This document shows, piece by piece, positions 53,603-62,631 of a stretch of DNA of 64,000 bases. The notes under the pieces are model-generated. The model saw only the letters and a list, made by a program, of their open reading frames with translations. It was not told the DNA's origin and searched no databases. How positions within the stretch are numbered: position 1 is the first letter of the stretch; the number at the start of each line of letters is the position of its first letter. Source of the DNA: Anaerobaca lacustris (lineage in GTDB: Bacteria > Planctomycetota > Phycisphaerae > Sedimentisphaerales > Anaerobacaceae); the NCBI RefSeq assembly GCF_030012215.1, contig NZ_JASCXX010000015.1, positions 1 to 64,000 on the forward strand, written 5' to 3'. The position numbers and the translations under genes are program-made.

Positions 53603-55198
53603 CTACTGTCCTCGAATGGCCCGGATGCAGGAGCGGGCCTTGTGCTCGGTCTCTTCGAATTCGGTCTTCGGGACGCTGTCGTGCACGATCCCGGCGCCGG
53701 CGCGGACGTAGGCGGTGCGGTCGCGGACCTGGAGGCTGCGGATCGTGATGCAACTGTCGAACTGCCCATCCACCGTCAGGTACATGACGGCGCCGCCGTA
53801 GTAGCCCCGCTTGTTCTTTTCGAGCCGGCGGATGATCTTCATCGCCTCGATCTTCGGTGCGCCCGTGAGCGTCCCCATATTCATCGTCGCCAGATACGCG
53901 CTCAAGGCATCGAGATCGGGCCGAAGCGTGCCCTTGACGTTGCTGACCAGATGCTGAACCGATTCGTACTTCTCGACCGTCAGCAGTTCGTTGACGACCC
54001 GGCTGCCCGGATCGGCCACCCGGGCGATGTCGTTTCGCGCCAGGTCTACCAGCATCATGTGCTCGGCCAGTTCCTTGCGGTCCAGCTTCAGCTCCGCTTC
54101 GTAGCGAAAGTCGGTGTCGGGGTCGATCTCACCGTCGATGCGTCCTCGCGGCTTGGTGCCCGCGATCGGTCGGATCTCGACGTGCCGCGGTCCGGTCCCG
54201 CTGACCCGCAGGTTCAGTTCGGGGCTGGAGCCCATCAGCACCGCGCTGGGCATGTTCAGATAGAACATGTACGGCGACGGGTTCAGCTTGCGCAGCCGCT
54301 TGTAGACGTCCAGCGGCTCGTCCGGGCAGGGCTCGGTGATCGTCCGGCTCAGCACGACCTGGAAGATGTCCCCGTCGAGGATGTGCTGCTTGGCCGTGCG
54401 AACCATGTCTTCGTATTCCGCCTGGCTGGTGTCGGTCGAGGCGGGCGCCAGAGGGCCGTCGTGGCGTTTGCCCTTGGGCGGCTGGAATCGGGCCATATTG
54501 AAATAGTAGTCGAAGGCGTCCTGGGCCTCGGTCACGGCCGCCTCGTGGTCGCCGTTGGTGACGATGCAGTTGACGACGACATAGCCCTGGTTGTTCTCGT
54601 GGTCCATCAGGAAGATGTTGTCGGCGAAGAACAACTCGTAGTCCGGATTGCCCAGCACGTCCTGGTCGCTGGCCGGGAGCCTCTCGAACTGGTCCACGAA
54701 GTCGTAGCTGAGGGCCCCGAGCAGCCCGCAAGTGACCCGGAAGGGCTTGCTGGCCAGCCGGAAGGCGAACGCCACCGCGCGAAGCACGTCCATCTGGTTG
54801 GTGCTGCGAAGCCGCGTTTGCTCGTCCATTGTCCCTTGGGTCGGCCGGATCCGCCCGACGATCCGGTCCGGCTCGAACGTCACCGATTCGCAGAAGGCGA
54901 ACCGCGTTTCGTCGCCGGCCAGGTAGCCGAGCATCCGCTTGCCCGTCTTGCTCAGCGCCTGGATGCGGAAGTCCGATCTCGTGCCGGTCAGGTACAGGGC
55001 CGGCCGGGCGGTCCCGAAACTCAGCGCGCTCGTGCCCGCCAGGTACTCGCGGGATTCCAGCAGGCAGCAGTTCTTGGCCCGGCCGTAGTCCGTCAGTTTC
55101 GCAAAGAAATCAAGGGGATCGCCGATGTCGATCCGCTTGACGATCGGAACGATCTGGCCCGGCTCGGCGCTGTGTATGATCTGTCGATAATCGTCCAT
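53603..55198 (-). CDS. trpE: Anthranilate synthase component I
   Basis: TrpE turns chorismate and ammonia into anthranilate. The 531-residue protein has the chorismate-binding features IFQVVLSRTI, SPYMFYLNMPSAVLMGSSPE, RPIAGTKPRGR, EHMMLVDLARNDIARVA and GTLTGAPKIEAM. It is the first structural gene of the operon, 59 bases after the attenuator U-tract. The N-terminal region may bind Trp for feedback inhibition, but the LLES motif appears as CLLESREY, consistent with the Trp-sensitive type. Confidence 0.96.
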   Translation of the reverse strand: MDDYRQIIHSAEPGQIVPIVKRIDIGDPLDFFAKLTDYGRAKNCCLLESREYLAGTSALSFGTARPALYLTGTRSDFRIQALSKTGKRMLGYLAGDETRFAFCESVTFEPDRIVGRIRPTQGTMDEQTRLRSTNQMDVLRAVAFAFRLASKPFRVTCGLLGALSYDFVDQFERLPASDQDVLGNPDYELFFADNIFLMDHENNQGYVVVNCIVTNGDHEAAVTEAQDAFDYYFNMARFQPPKGKRHDGPLAPASTDTSQAEYEDMVRTAKQHILDGDIFQVVLSRTITEPCPDEPLDVYKRLRKLNPSPYMFYLNMPSAVLMGSSPELNLRVSGTGPRHVEIRPIAGTKPRGRIDGEIDPDTDFRYEAELKLDRKELAEHMMLVDLARNDIARVADPGSRVVNELLTVEKYESVQHLVSNVKGTLRPDLDALSAYLATMNMGTLTGAPKIEAMKIIRRLEKNKRGYYGGAVMYLTVDGQFDSCITIRSLQVRDRTAYVRAGAGIVHDSVPKTEFEETEHKARSCIRAIRGQ

Positions 55199-55249
55199 GT
55201 CCGGCTCTCAACAATAGCGAAGTTCTACTGACCTGCCCGCCAAAACACC

Positions 55250-55287
55250 AAAAAAAAACGCAGCCTGCTGGTTCCAACAGGCTGCGT
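55250..55287 (-). terminator. trp attenuator (intrinsic terminator)
   Basis: On the minus strand ACGCAGCCTG pairs perfectly with CAGGCTGCGT around a ten-base loop that can pair further, followed by about nine U. It lies between the leader ORF and trpE. GGCGAGCG at the end of the leader ORF (plus 55326-55333) can pair in part with CGCAGCC of the 5' arm as a candidate antiterminator. Confidence 0.92.
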
Positions 55288-55321
55288 CAAAAATCATTCT
55301 TTGCGGTTTTTCTATGGCAAA

Positions 55322-55396
55322 TTATCGCTCGCCCGTCGGATATGTCTCCTTGGGCCACCACCAATAGTTAAAGCTAAAGCGATAGTTCTGCCTCAT
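55322..55396 (-). CDS. trpL: trp leader peptide (24 residues, three tandem Trp codons)
   Basis: ATG 55396 to TAA 55322-55324 encodes 24 residues including NYRFSFNYWWWPKE: residues 12-14 are three consecutive TGG codons, and residues 5-11 hold two Tyr and two Phe. The ORF lies between a good promoter and the attenuator ahead of trpE, the arrangement of ribosome-mediated attenuation. Low Trp-tRNA should stall the ribosome at codons 12-14, leave the end of the ORF free to pair with the terminator arm, and permit readthrough. The ATG begins only nine bases after the -10 box, so the mRNA would have a 5' leader of about three bases or none. Confidence 0.88.
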   Translation of the reverse strand: MRQNYRFSFNYWWWPKETYPTGER

Positions 55397-55405
55397 AATC
55401 AATAT

Positions 55406-55434
55406 AGTATACCCGCCTTCCGGCGTTCCGTCAA
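55406..55434 (-). promoter_or_regulatory. trp operon promoter
   Basis: Minus strand: TTGACG (55429-55434), 17 bases, TATACT (55406-55411). The predicted start at about 55399 is nearly at the leader-peptide ATG (55396). Confidence 0.85.
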
Positions 55435-55474
55435 GCAGAAAAAACAGAATTCTTTGTCCATGTTGGATCGGATG

Positions 55475-56215
55475 CTACCATTGGGCCTCGATGTAGGGGC
55501 CTATCGGGCCTTCGGGCTTGGGTTTCGGGCGGCTCTTGAGGATGGCCTCGGCAATGGGCACGTCGCTGGGGACCGTAATCTTGATGTTGGACGAATCGGT
55601 CCGCACGATGGAGACCTCATGCCCGAGCGCCTCGACCAGAAAGGCGTCGTCGGTGACCTGGGCCGGGTCGAGGTTGGCCAGGTTGTCATAGGCCTTTCGC
55701 AGCAGGGCGGCCTCGAAGACCTGGGGCGTCTGGGCCTCGACGAGATTGGCCCGGTCCACCGTCCGCGCGATGACGCCGTCTTTGGCCTCCTTCAGCGTCG
55801 CTGTGACGGGGCAGGCGGGGATGGCGGCCCCGCTCCTGGCGGCGGCGGCGATGACCTCGCTGACGAGTTGCTCGGTCGCACAACACCGGCACGCATCGTG
55901 GACGGCGATCAGGTCGATGTCATCGCCGAGCAGTTCCAGGGCCGTTCGGATCGTGTCGAAACGCTCGCCGCCTCCGAAGAAGGTCTTGACCCCGAAGAAT
56001 TTCAGGTTGGCGCCCCATTTGACGTCGACGATCTCCTCATCTTCCTTGGAGATGCCCAGCAGGACCTGCCTGACGTCATCGCGGTTGGCGAACAGCTCGA
56101 TGCTTCGCACGAACACCGCCCGGCCGTTGACGTCGACGAACTGCTTCTTTCGTTTTCCACCGAACCGGGTCCCCGGTCCGGCGGCACACACGATTGCCGC
56201 CACATTCTTCGGCAC
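55475..56215 (-). CDS. ispD: 2-C-methyl-D-erythritol 4-phosphate cytidylyltransferase
   Basis: IspD makes CDP-ME in the MEP isoprenoid pathway. The 246-residue protein has the nucleotide-binding VAAIVCAAGPGTRFGGKRKKQF, where the usual GxGxR loop reads GPGTR, DIDLIAVHDACRCCATEQLV, and ARTVDRANLVEAQTPQVFEA, which match the family. Some motifs deviate (VHDACRC for VHDAARP), so specificity should be treated with slight caution. It lies just upstream of the trp promoter on the same strand; a palindromic-type repeat separates it from cobO. Confidence 0.88.
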   Translation of the reverse strand: MPKNVAAIVCAAGPGTRFGGKRKKQFVDVNGRAVFVRSIELFANRDDVRQVLLGISKEDEEIVDVKWGANLKFFGVKTFFGGGERFDTIRTALELLGDDIDLIAVHDACRCCATEQLVSEVIAAAARSGAAIPACPVTATLKEAKDGVIARTVDRANLVEAQTPQVFEAALLRKAYDNLANLDPAQVTDDAFLVEALGHEVSIVRTDSSNIKITVPSDVPIAEAILKSRPKPKPEGPIGPYIEAQW

Positions 56216-56260
56216 TGTCTTCTCCTCTTTTCGTCCGCACGGGATTCACATCACGTGTGG

Positions 56261-56300
56261 CATCGGTCCGATAGGTCACATAGGTCCCATACAACCCATG
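56261..56300. repeat. Short spacer repeat, copy 4 (degenerate)
   Basis: GGTCCGATAGGTCACATAGGTCCCAT, cut here to its repeated ATAGGTC units, lies between cobO and ispD. The GGACCTAT arm is missing. Confidence 0.5.
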
Positions 56301-56323
56301 CCGAACGCCCTCGGCGTTCGGGT

Positions 56324-56866
56324 TCAATAGTCGATTCCCCGCCGGGCGGGTATTCCTCGATTGAAGGGATGCTTCACCATCTTCATCTCGGTGACGAGAT
56401 CGGCCAGCTCGACCAGTTCAGGCGGGGCGCTGCGACCCGTCAGCACGATCTCGACCGCGGGATCGCGACCCTCGATCAGGTCTTTGACGTCATCGAGGTC
56501 CGCCAGCCCATGCGCCAGGCAGAAAACGACTTCGTCCAGGATCAGGACGTCGTAGAATCGTTTCTGCGCCGTCTCCGTCAGTTTGGCCAGGGCCTCGCGG
56601 ATGGCAGCCCGCGTCCGTTCGACCGCTTCCTCGTCTCCAAACGATGCAGTCATGTCCCACTCGGCCTCCAGCGCCTCGACGCGAACGCGCACCGCTCCCA
56701 ACTGAAGGGCGAAGCGCTCGCCGAGATCGAGCGACGGTGGCTTGAGGAACTGATAGATCAGCACCTTGTTGCCCTGTCCGGCCGCCCGCAACGCCAGCCC
56801 GAAGGCCGCCGTCGTTTTGCCCTTGCCGTCGCCCGTATAGACCTGAACCAATCCTTTCTCCAGCAT
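56324..56866 (-). CDS. cobO: Cob(I)alamin adenosyltransferase (CobO/BtuR type)
   Basis: This enzyme adenosylates corrinoids with ATP to make adenosylcobalamin. The 180-residue protein has the P-loop VQVYTGDGKGKTTAAFGLAL, FLKPP, DVLILDEVVFCLAHGL and VLTGRSAPPELVELAD, all family signatures. Start ATG 56866 matches the usual N-terminus. No cobalamin riboswitch is seen in the 190 bases upstream. Confidence 0.94.
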   Translation of the reverse strand: MLEKGLVQVYTGDGKGKTTAAFGLALRAAGQGNKVLIYQFLKPPSLDLGERFALQLGAVRVRVEALEAEWDMTASFGDEEAVERTRAAIREALAKLTETAQKRFYDVLILDEVVFCLAHGLADLDDVKDLIEGRDPAVEIVLTGRSAPPELVELADLVTEMKMVKHPFNRGIPARRGIDY

Positions 56867-57060
56867 CGCTGTATCTTATTCCCATCGGCAATCGCCTTCA
56901 ACCCCGCATCTTCGCACATACGCATCGGCTGGGCGCATGGGGCGTAAATGTGCCGACGAGGTTTGATCTATCCGGGGGGGCCCTGGTATATTGCGGGGCA
57001 GACGTCCGGATTCGGGCGTGACGACACTCGAACGACTTGCTGACGGGAGGATTGACTCTC

Positions 57061-59427
57061 ATGATTCGACGACGATTCTTGCTTGTCCCGGCCGTTCTGA
57101 CGGCAGGTTTGGTCTTGGCAATTGCGGCGCCGGGAGCGTCTCAGGACGCGCCGGCGTCGTCCTGGCCGGCTCTTGAGCGGGCCGCCCAGGCGTTTGCCGA
57201 GGGGAAGCTGGCAGAGGCGACAGAGGGATTCGAGGCGGTGGCGCGCGATCCTTCCGCCGGGTCGTTCGTTCGCGGATTGGCTTTGTTTGGACTGGCGGAG
57301 GTGGCGATGGCTCGCCAGGATACGGCGGTGGCCATTGCGGCCTGGGAACGTTTGGCGGCTGATACCGCGTTGCTGCGGTTCCATCGCGATGACGCCAAGC
57401 GGCGGATCGCTGAGGCCAAGCGCATCGCGACGGGGCTGCCCGCCCGCGACCCGGCGGCCTATCGGGAGCCGCTGCCGATCTTGCCCAAACCCGGCAGAGT
57501 GCTTTATGTCGCTCCGACGGGAGATGATGCCGCCGATGGGTCGCGGGAGACGCCCTTTGGCAGTTTGGAAAGGGCCCGCGATGCGGTGCGGTCGTTGAAG
57601 CGGTCCGGCGGCCGAGAACTGCCCAAGGGTGGGGTGAAGGTTGTGATTGGAGCCGGAGAGTATCCGTGGGAGCGTACGCTGCAACTGACTGGTGAGGATT
57701 CGGGCACCACCGAGGCGCCTGTGGTCTACGAGGGGCCGGATGATGGGAAGGCCATTCTTCGCGGCGGTGTGCGGGTCACGGGGTGGAAGCCGATCTCGGA
57801 TGCAGCCGTTCGCGACAAACTGGATGAATCGGTTCGTGGTCGCGTGCTGCAAGCCGACCTCAGGGCGCTGGATGTGGACGACTGGGGTGATGCGACCTCG
57901 CTGCGTCGTCAGCCGGAACTGTTCGTGGACGGCAAGCCGCAGACGCTCGCCCGCTGGCCGAATGAGGGCTTTGTCAAGACTGGGGAGATTCTGGGCACCG
58001 ACACCTTCAAGGTCTGGAACACGATCGAAGGCTGCCGGGATGGGAAGTTCCGCTATGTCGAGGATCGGCCGAGCCGCTGGCTCGATGAATCCGACGTGCG
58101 GCTCTACGGCTATTGGTTCTGGGACTGGTTCGAAGAGTATCAGACGGTCGTTTCGATCGACGCCGAGGAAAAGACGTTCACGCTGGCCCGGCCTTATTCC
58201 AACTACGGTTATCGCAAGGATCAGCGCTACTACGCGTTGAACGTCTTTCGCGAACTGGACGCCGAAGGCGAATGGTACCTCGATCGCCAGGCGAGGATCG
58301 TTTATTGGCTGCCGCCACAGGGACTCGACGTGTCCAAGGCCGAGGTGGTTCTGAGCGTATTCGACCGGCCCTTCATCACGCTGACCGATGTCGAGCACCT
58401 GGTGGTTCGCGGTCTGACGCTTCAGGAAGGACGCGGCGACGGCATCCACGTCCGTGGCGCGGCCGAATGCCTCATCGCCGATTGCACGCTCCAGCGGTTC
58501 GGAGGCGACGCGATCGTCGTTGAAGGCGGTCTGCATCACGGCATCTTCAACTGTACGATGCGCACGCTTGGCTGCGGCGGGACGCGCGTGGCCGGTGGCG
58601 ACCGCCGGACGCTGACGCCGGGGGGGCACTTCGTCGAGAACTGCACCGTCTCCAATATCTCGCGCCTGAAGCGAACCTACGCGCCGGCCGTGCATCTCGA
58701 CGGCTGCGGCAACCGCATCGCCCACAACCTCTTCGAGGACATTCCATCGTCGGCGATGCGGATCGAGGGCAACGACCACCTCATCGAACTGAACTGGATC
58801 CGCAACGTCGTGCGGGAATCGGACGACCAGGGCGGGCTCGACATGTTCGGCAATCCGCTCTATCGCGGCGTCGTGATCCGCTGGAACCGCTGGAGTGATA
58901 TCCGGGGCGGCACGCAGCACGGCGCCGCCGGCGTACGGCTGGACGATATGATCTCCGGCGTCGCCATCTACGGCAACCTCTTCGAGCGGTGCGGCGCCGT
59001 CCACTTCGGCGGCGTCCAGATCCATGGCGGCAAGGAGAACCTCGTCGAGGGCAACCTGTTCGTCGATTGCCTGGCCGGACTGACCTTCAGCCGTTGGGGC
59101 GAGTCGCGCTGGCTCGAAGCGATCGAGCGGTTTCTGCCCCAGGCAGCCGAGCCGGCTTATGCGAGCCGCTATCCCGAACTGGCCGACCTTAAGGGCGATG
59201 CCAACGTCAACATGATCGGGCGTAACCTCTTCGCCCGGTGCGAAAGCGTCTTCCAGCGCGACGGCGGCGTTCAAGTGGCCGCCCTCAACGCGGTGGCCGA
59301 TGGTGCTCTGGCCCAACAGATCGCATCCGGTGTAACGCTGTCCGCTGATTCCAGTCTGCTGCGGTCGATCCTTTTCGAGCCGATCCCGGTCGATGAGATC
59401 GGACCATACAAGGTGAATCGCCCATAG
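57061..59427 (+). CDS. Secreted right-handed beta-helix protein (GH141-like)
   Basis: A 788-residue exported protein. Signal peptide 1-27, then a TPR-like helical stretch (about 30-125: FAEGKLAEATEGFEAVA, ALFGLAEVAMARQ), then a beta-helix domain. VLYVAPTGDDAADGSRETPF is the standard opening of parallel beta-helix glycosidases, and many N-C-x and G-x-x strand repeats follow (HFVENCTVSNISR, HNLFEDIPSSAMRIEGN). GH141 (fucosidase/xylanase) is the closest family I know with this layout, but catalytic residues cannot be assigned. GGGAGG precedes ATG 57061. Confidence 0.75.
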   Translation: MIRRRFLLVPAVLTAGLVLAIAAPGASQDAPASSWPALERAAQAFAEGKLAEATEGFEAVARDPSAGSFVRGLALFGLAEVAMARQDTAVAIAAWERLAADTALLRFHRDDAKRRIAEAKRIATGLPARDPAAYREPLPILPKPGRVLYVAPTGDDAADGSRETPFGSLERARDAVRSLKRSGGRELPKGGVKVVIGAGEYPWERTLQLTGEDSGTTEAPVVYEGPDDGKAILRGGVRVTGWKPISDAAVRDKLDESVRGRVLQADLRALDVDDWGDATSLRRQPELFVDGKPQTLARWPNEGFVKTGEILGTDTFKVWNTIEGCRDGKFRYVEDRPSRWLDESDVRLYGYWFWDWFEEYQTVVSIDAEEKTFTLARPYSNYGYRKDQRYYALNVFRELDAEGEWYLDRQARIVYWLPPQGLDVSKAEVVLSVFDRPFITLTDVEHLVVRGLTLQEGRGDGIHVRGAAECLIADCTLQRFGGDAIVVEGGLHHGIFNCTMRTLGCGGTRVAGGDRRTLTPGGHFVENCTVSNISRLKRTYAPAVHLDGCGNRIAHNLFEDIPSSAMRIEGNDHLIELNWIRNVVRESDDQGGLDMFGNPLYRGVVIRWNRWSDIRGGTQHGAAGVRLDDMISGVAIYGNLFERCGAVHFGGVQIHGGKENLVEGNLFVDCLAGLTFSRWGESRWLEAIERFLPQAAEPAYASRYPELADLKGDANVNMIGRNLFARCESVFQRDGGVQVAALNAVADGALAQQIASGVTLSADSSLLRSILFEPIPVDEIGPYKVNRP

Positions 59428-59509
59428 GGGGCACGGTCGGCGGGTTTTTTGCTCAGATGGCACGGTCCTATTGCCGATAATCCATTGACTGTACTGATTT
59501 TGCGATTGT

Positions 59510-59538
59510 TTGCAAAAGCGGGGCCCTCGGATTACGAT
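59510..59538 (+). promoter_or_regulatory. Candidate promoter of the glycosyltransferase cluster
   Basis: TTGCAA (59510-59515), 17 bases, TACGAT (59533-59538), about 40 bases before the GT2 start codon. Confidence 0.45.
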
Positions 59539-59584
59539 AGGGACCCATAACCATCCAAAGCCTGGGCAATAGGATAGCGCTGAA

Positions 59585-60574
59585 GTGACGCAAGACGGAA
59601 GTCAAACCGAACTGTCGGTGGTGGTGCCGCTGCTCGACGAACGGGACAATCTTCGCCCGCTGTACGACCAGATCAAACAGGCCATCGACGGACGCTACGC
59701 ATACGAGATCCTCTTCGTCGACGACGGAAGCACTGACGGCGGCTTTGACATTCTGACGGAGTTCCACAGCGCCGATCCCCACGTGCGGGTGATTCGGTTC
59801 CGCAAGAACTTCGGCCAGACGGCGGCGCTGAGCGCCGGGTTCGCCCACGCCAGGGGGGACGTGATTGTCGCGATGGACGCCGATTTGCAGAACGACCCGG
59901 CCGACATCCCCATGCTCGTCGCCAGGCTCCATGAAGGTTATGACGTTGTCAGCGGCTGGCGTAAGGAGCGGCATGACAAGGCCCTGACGAGACGGCTGCC
60001 GTCACGCATGGCGAACTGGCTGATCTCGACGATCACCGGTGTCAAGCTGCACGACTATGGCTGCACGCTCAAGGCGTATCGGCGGGAGGTCCTGGCCGAG
60101 ACCAAGCTCTACGGCGAAATGCACCGCTTCATCCCGGCCCTGGCCAGTTGGAGCGGGGCGAGGATCACCGAATGCGTGGTCAACCACCGGCCCCGGACGG
60201 CCGGGGTGGCCAAATACGGACTGGCCCGCACGTGGAAGGTCATCCTCGATCTGATCACGGTCAAATTCCTCGGCTCGTTTTCCACCAAGCCGATCTACAT
60301 CTTCGGCGGTCTGGGCGCCCTGACGGCAGTGGGGGCAGTCCTCTCCGGCCTGATGGTCCTATATCAGAAGTTCATCGCGTCGTACCATCTGGCGATGAAT
60401 CGCAACCCGCTCCTGGTCCTGACGGCCATGTTGATCACGGCGACGATCCAATTCGTTCTGATGGGCCTGCTCGCCGAGTTGCTCGTGCGAACGTACCATG
60501 AGTCCCAGGGTCGACCGACATATGTCATCCGAGAGGTCCTCGACGCATCGGGCCCCGTGGAGAGAAGTGAATGA
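59585..60574 (+). CDS. Membrane glycosyltransferase family 2 (polyprenyl-phosphate sugar transferase type)
   Basis: A 329-residue GT-A enzyme: LSVVVPLLDERDNLRPLYDQ, EILFVDDGSTDGG, FGQTAALSAGFAHARGDVIV and the metal-binding AMDADLQNDPADIP. Two C-terminal membrane helices (about 235-300) make it resemble DPM1/GtrB-type proteins that load a sugar onto a polyprenyl phosphate. The start is GTG 59585. It overlaps the next gene by four bases (ATGA), so the product may be the donor for that GT-C enzyme. Confidence 0.9.
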   Translation: MTQDGSQTELSVVVPLLDERDNLRPLYDQIKQAIDGRYAYEILFVDDGSTDGGFDILTEFHSADPHVRVIRFRKNFGQTAALSAGFAHARGDVIVAMDADLQNDPADIPMLVARLHEGYDVVSGWRKERHDKALTRRLPSRMANWLISTITGVKLHDYGCTLKAYRREVLAETKLYGEMHRFIPALASWSGARITECVVNHRPRTAGVAKYGLARTWKVILDLITVKFLGSFSTKPIYIFGGLGALTAVGAVLSGLMVLYQKFIASYHLAMNRNPLLVLTAMLITATIQFVLMGLLAELLVRTYHESQGRPTYVIREVLDASGPVERSE

Positions 60575-62601
60575 GCAAGATCCCCAAGCGAAACAAGCCT
60601 CTCCACGGACGCTCGGCCCATGCCGGCGAAAAACGGAAGGTTCTTGGCGATGGGCGCAAGGCGCACTTCCTGACTGTGGCCCTGATCCTCGTTCTGGCGG
60701 GCGTGCCGTTCGGTCTGGGCAAGTACTTCGAGTTCAACAGCCCTGAGCCGTTCGACGGAGGGGCCTATCTGTACTCGGCCCAGCGCGTTCTGTCCGGGGC
60801 GCGAATCGGCGTGGAAGAGAAACCCAGCGCCCAGGCCGGAACGCTCCTGGTGAACATGCTGGCGGTGCGGCTTTGGGGCTTCAAGGATATCGGACCCAAG
60901 GTGCTTCAGATGATCTTTCAGGCCGCCGCCCTGGTCTTCATGTTCGTCACGATGCGCCGACTCTTCGGAACGCTGGCGGCCGCCATCGGGGTCATCGTTG
61001 CCTCCGTCTACCTCTCGGCGCCGCTGATCGCCAAGTACGGCAACGTCAAAGAGCAGTTCATGATCGCCTTCATGATCGCCGGCGTCTGCTGCTTTGTCTT
61101 CTATCGCCTGACAGGCAAATGGTGGTGGCTGCTTCTGGCGGGTGCAACGCTGGTCTGGGGTCCCATGTTCAAGCAGACGGGCCTGTCGGCCATCGCCGCG
61201 ACGGGGCTATTCGTATTGCTTCAGCCGGTGCTGCGTCGCGAGAGCTGGAAGAAGGCGGGCAGAGACCTTGTGCTGATGACAGCCGGGGCGCTGGTGGTCC
61301 TGGTCCCAATCCTCGGCTGGTACGCGAGCATGGGATCGCCCGTGGGTTTCTGGCCCTATTCGTTCCTCTATGGGCCGCTGTTGCCGACGGCGAGTTCTTC
61401 GGAGTCAGAGGCGACCGAACCGCAGGCGGAGCAGGAGGCAACTGTGGTCGCGAAGCCCGCGAGCGGTCTGGTCTTGCGGTTCCTTCCGGGCTATGTCCGC
61501 CACAGTTGGGAAGCCCTCGGCCCGGCCGCAAGGAACGACGCATTCAAACGTGTGCTGCGCTACTATGGTCTGCTGATCCTGCCGATCCTCCTGGCGGCCG
61601 GAGCGATCGCGGCCCGTCTCGTTGTGCTGCTGTGCGGCAAGGGCAAGGCGAAGAAGCTGTCGTTGCAGGACGATCCGGGGCAATTGGTGCCTCTGCTCGC
61701 GGTCTGGTGGTTCCTGGACATGGCGTTCATCTGGATCAGCCCGCGTTCGTACGAGCAGTACTACCTGCCCTTGAATGCCTCGGCCGCCATGCTGGGCGGC
61801 TACTTGGTCGGCCTGTATGGCCGTCGATGGCGTACCGATCCGAATCGCAGCCGGTGGATCGTTGTGGGGCTCCTGTCGATGGTGGTCATGATGGTTCTGT
61901 CGTGGCATATCTTCTTTGGAGTACGCAAAAGTCCGCATAGCGGCGCCGTCTACACGGACAGGCGCACGAAACAGCCGGAACGCCGCAATGGTTATCTCCA
62001 AAAGTGGCGAGAGATTGCCTCCGAGCCGGACTACGACTGGCAATATGTGGGCGACTACATTCGCGCCCATTCCGAGCCGACGGATAGCATCTATGTCTGG
62101 GGTTGGGTCCCGGGCATCTACGTACAAGCCCAGCGTCTCAGCGCTGCCCCGAAGGCATTTGAAGGGACGATGCACACCCTGCCGCCGGCCGTGCTGGCCG
62201 AGCGCGTGCAGGAGATCCTGAGTGGGTTCGAGAAGGACCCGCCCAAGTTCATTGTCGATACGCGCAAGGAGCATTTCCCCTGGGACCGGCCGTGTCTGGA
62301 GCTTTGGCCGATCGCGGCGTTTACTGGTCAGAACCAGGTGGTGTTTCTGCCGCCGAATCCCTCGCTGGTCGAGGCCTACGACAAGTCCTGGACTGAGACG
62401 CTGCGTCAGAACTGGGGCAGCGACGAGGCCGCCCGATATGAAGCACTCGCGCCGCTGCGGAGGTACATCATGCAGAACTACCGGGTGGTTGAACGGGATC
62501 AATACCGCGCGTCGCGCACCCGCTTTGGCCTCCCGACGCTGTACCACAAACCTGGCCTGCCCAACTCGTTTGGCGTGCAGGTCGTATTTGTTCGCACGTA
62601 G
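60571..62601 (+). CDS. GT-C-type membrane glycosyltransferase (ArnT/PMT-like)
   Basis: A 676-residue polytopic membrane protein. After a basic N-terminus the first helix (FLTVALILVLAGVPFGLG) precedes a lumenal loop with FDGGAYLYSAQRVLSG, the acidic catalytic-loop position of GT39/GT83-like enzymes. About nine further membrane helices reach residue 450, followed by a soluble C-terminal domain (YLQKWREIASEPDYDWQYVG). Such enzymes move a sugar from a polyprenyl-phosphate donor to lipid or protein outside the cytoplasm. It is coupled to the preceding GT2 gene. The substrate is unknown. Confidence 0.8.
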   Translation: MSKIPKRNKPLHGRSAHAGEKRKVLGDGRKAHFLTVALILVLAGVPFGLGKYFEFNSPEPFDGGAYLYSAQRVLSGARIGVEEKPSAQAGTLLVNMLAVRLWGFKDIGPKVLQMIFQAAALVFMFVTMRRLFGTLAAAIGVIVASVYLSAPLIAKYGNVKEQFMIAFMIAGVCCFVFYRLTGKWWWLLLAGATLVWGPMFKQTGLSAIAATGLFVLLQPVLRRESWKKAGRDLVLMTAGALVVLVPILGWYASMGSPVGFWPYSFLYGPLLPTASSSESEATEPQAEQEATVVAKPASGLVLRFLPGYVRHSWEALGPAARNDAFKRVLRYYGLLILPILLAAGAIAARLVVLLCGKGKAKKLSLQDDPGQLVPLLAVWWFLDMAFIWISPRSYEQYYLPLNASAAMLGGYLVGLYGRRWRTDPNRSRWIVVGLLSMVVMMVLSWHIFFGVRKSPHSGAVYTDRRTKQPERRNGYLQKWREIASEPDYDWQYVGDYIRAHSEPTDSIYVWGWVPGIYVQAQRLSAAPKAFEGTMHTLPPAVLAERVQEILSGFEKDPPKFIVDTRKEHFPWDRPCLELWPIAAFTGQNQVVFLPPNPSLVEAYDKSWTETLRQNWGSDEAARYEALAPLRRYIMQNYRVVERDQYRASRTRFGLPTLYHKPGLPNSFGVQVVFVRT

Positions 62602-62631
62602 AGCCTTTGGAATCCTGAATAGGTCAGCCCC

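Noticed and set aside
56968-59463. An 831-residue open frame on the minus strand
   Set aside because: It is antisense to the beta-helix gene and arises from high-GC codon bias; its sequence is rich in R, H, G and lacks any domain.
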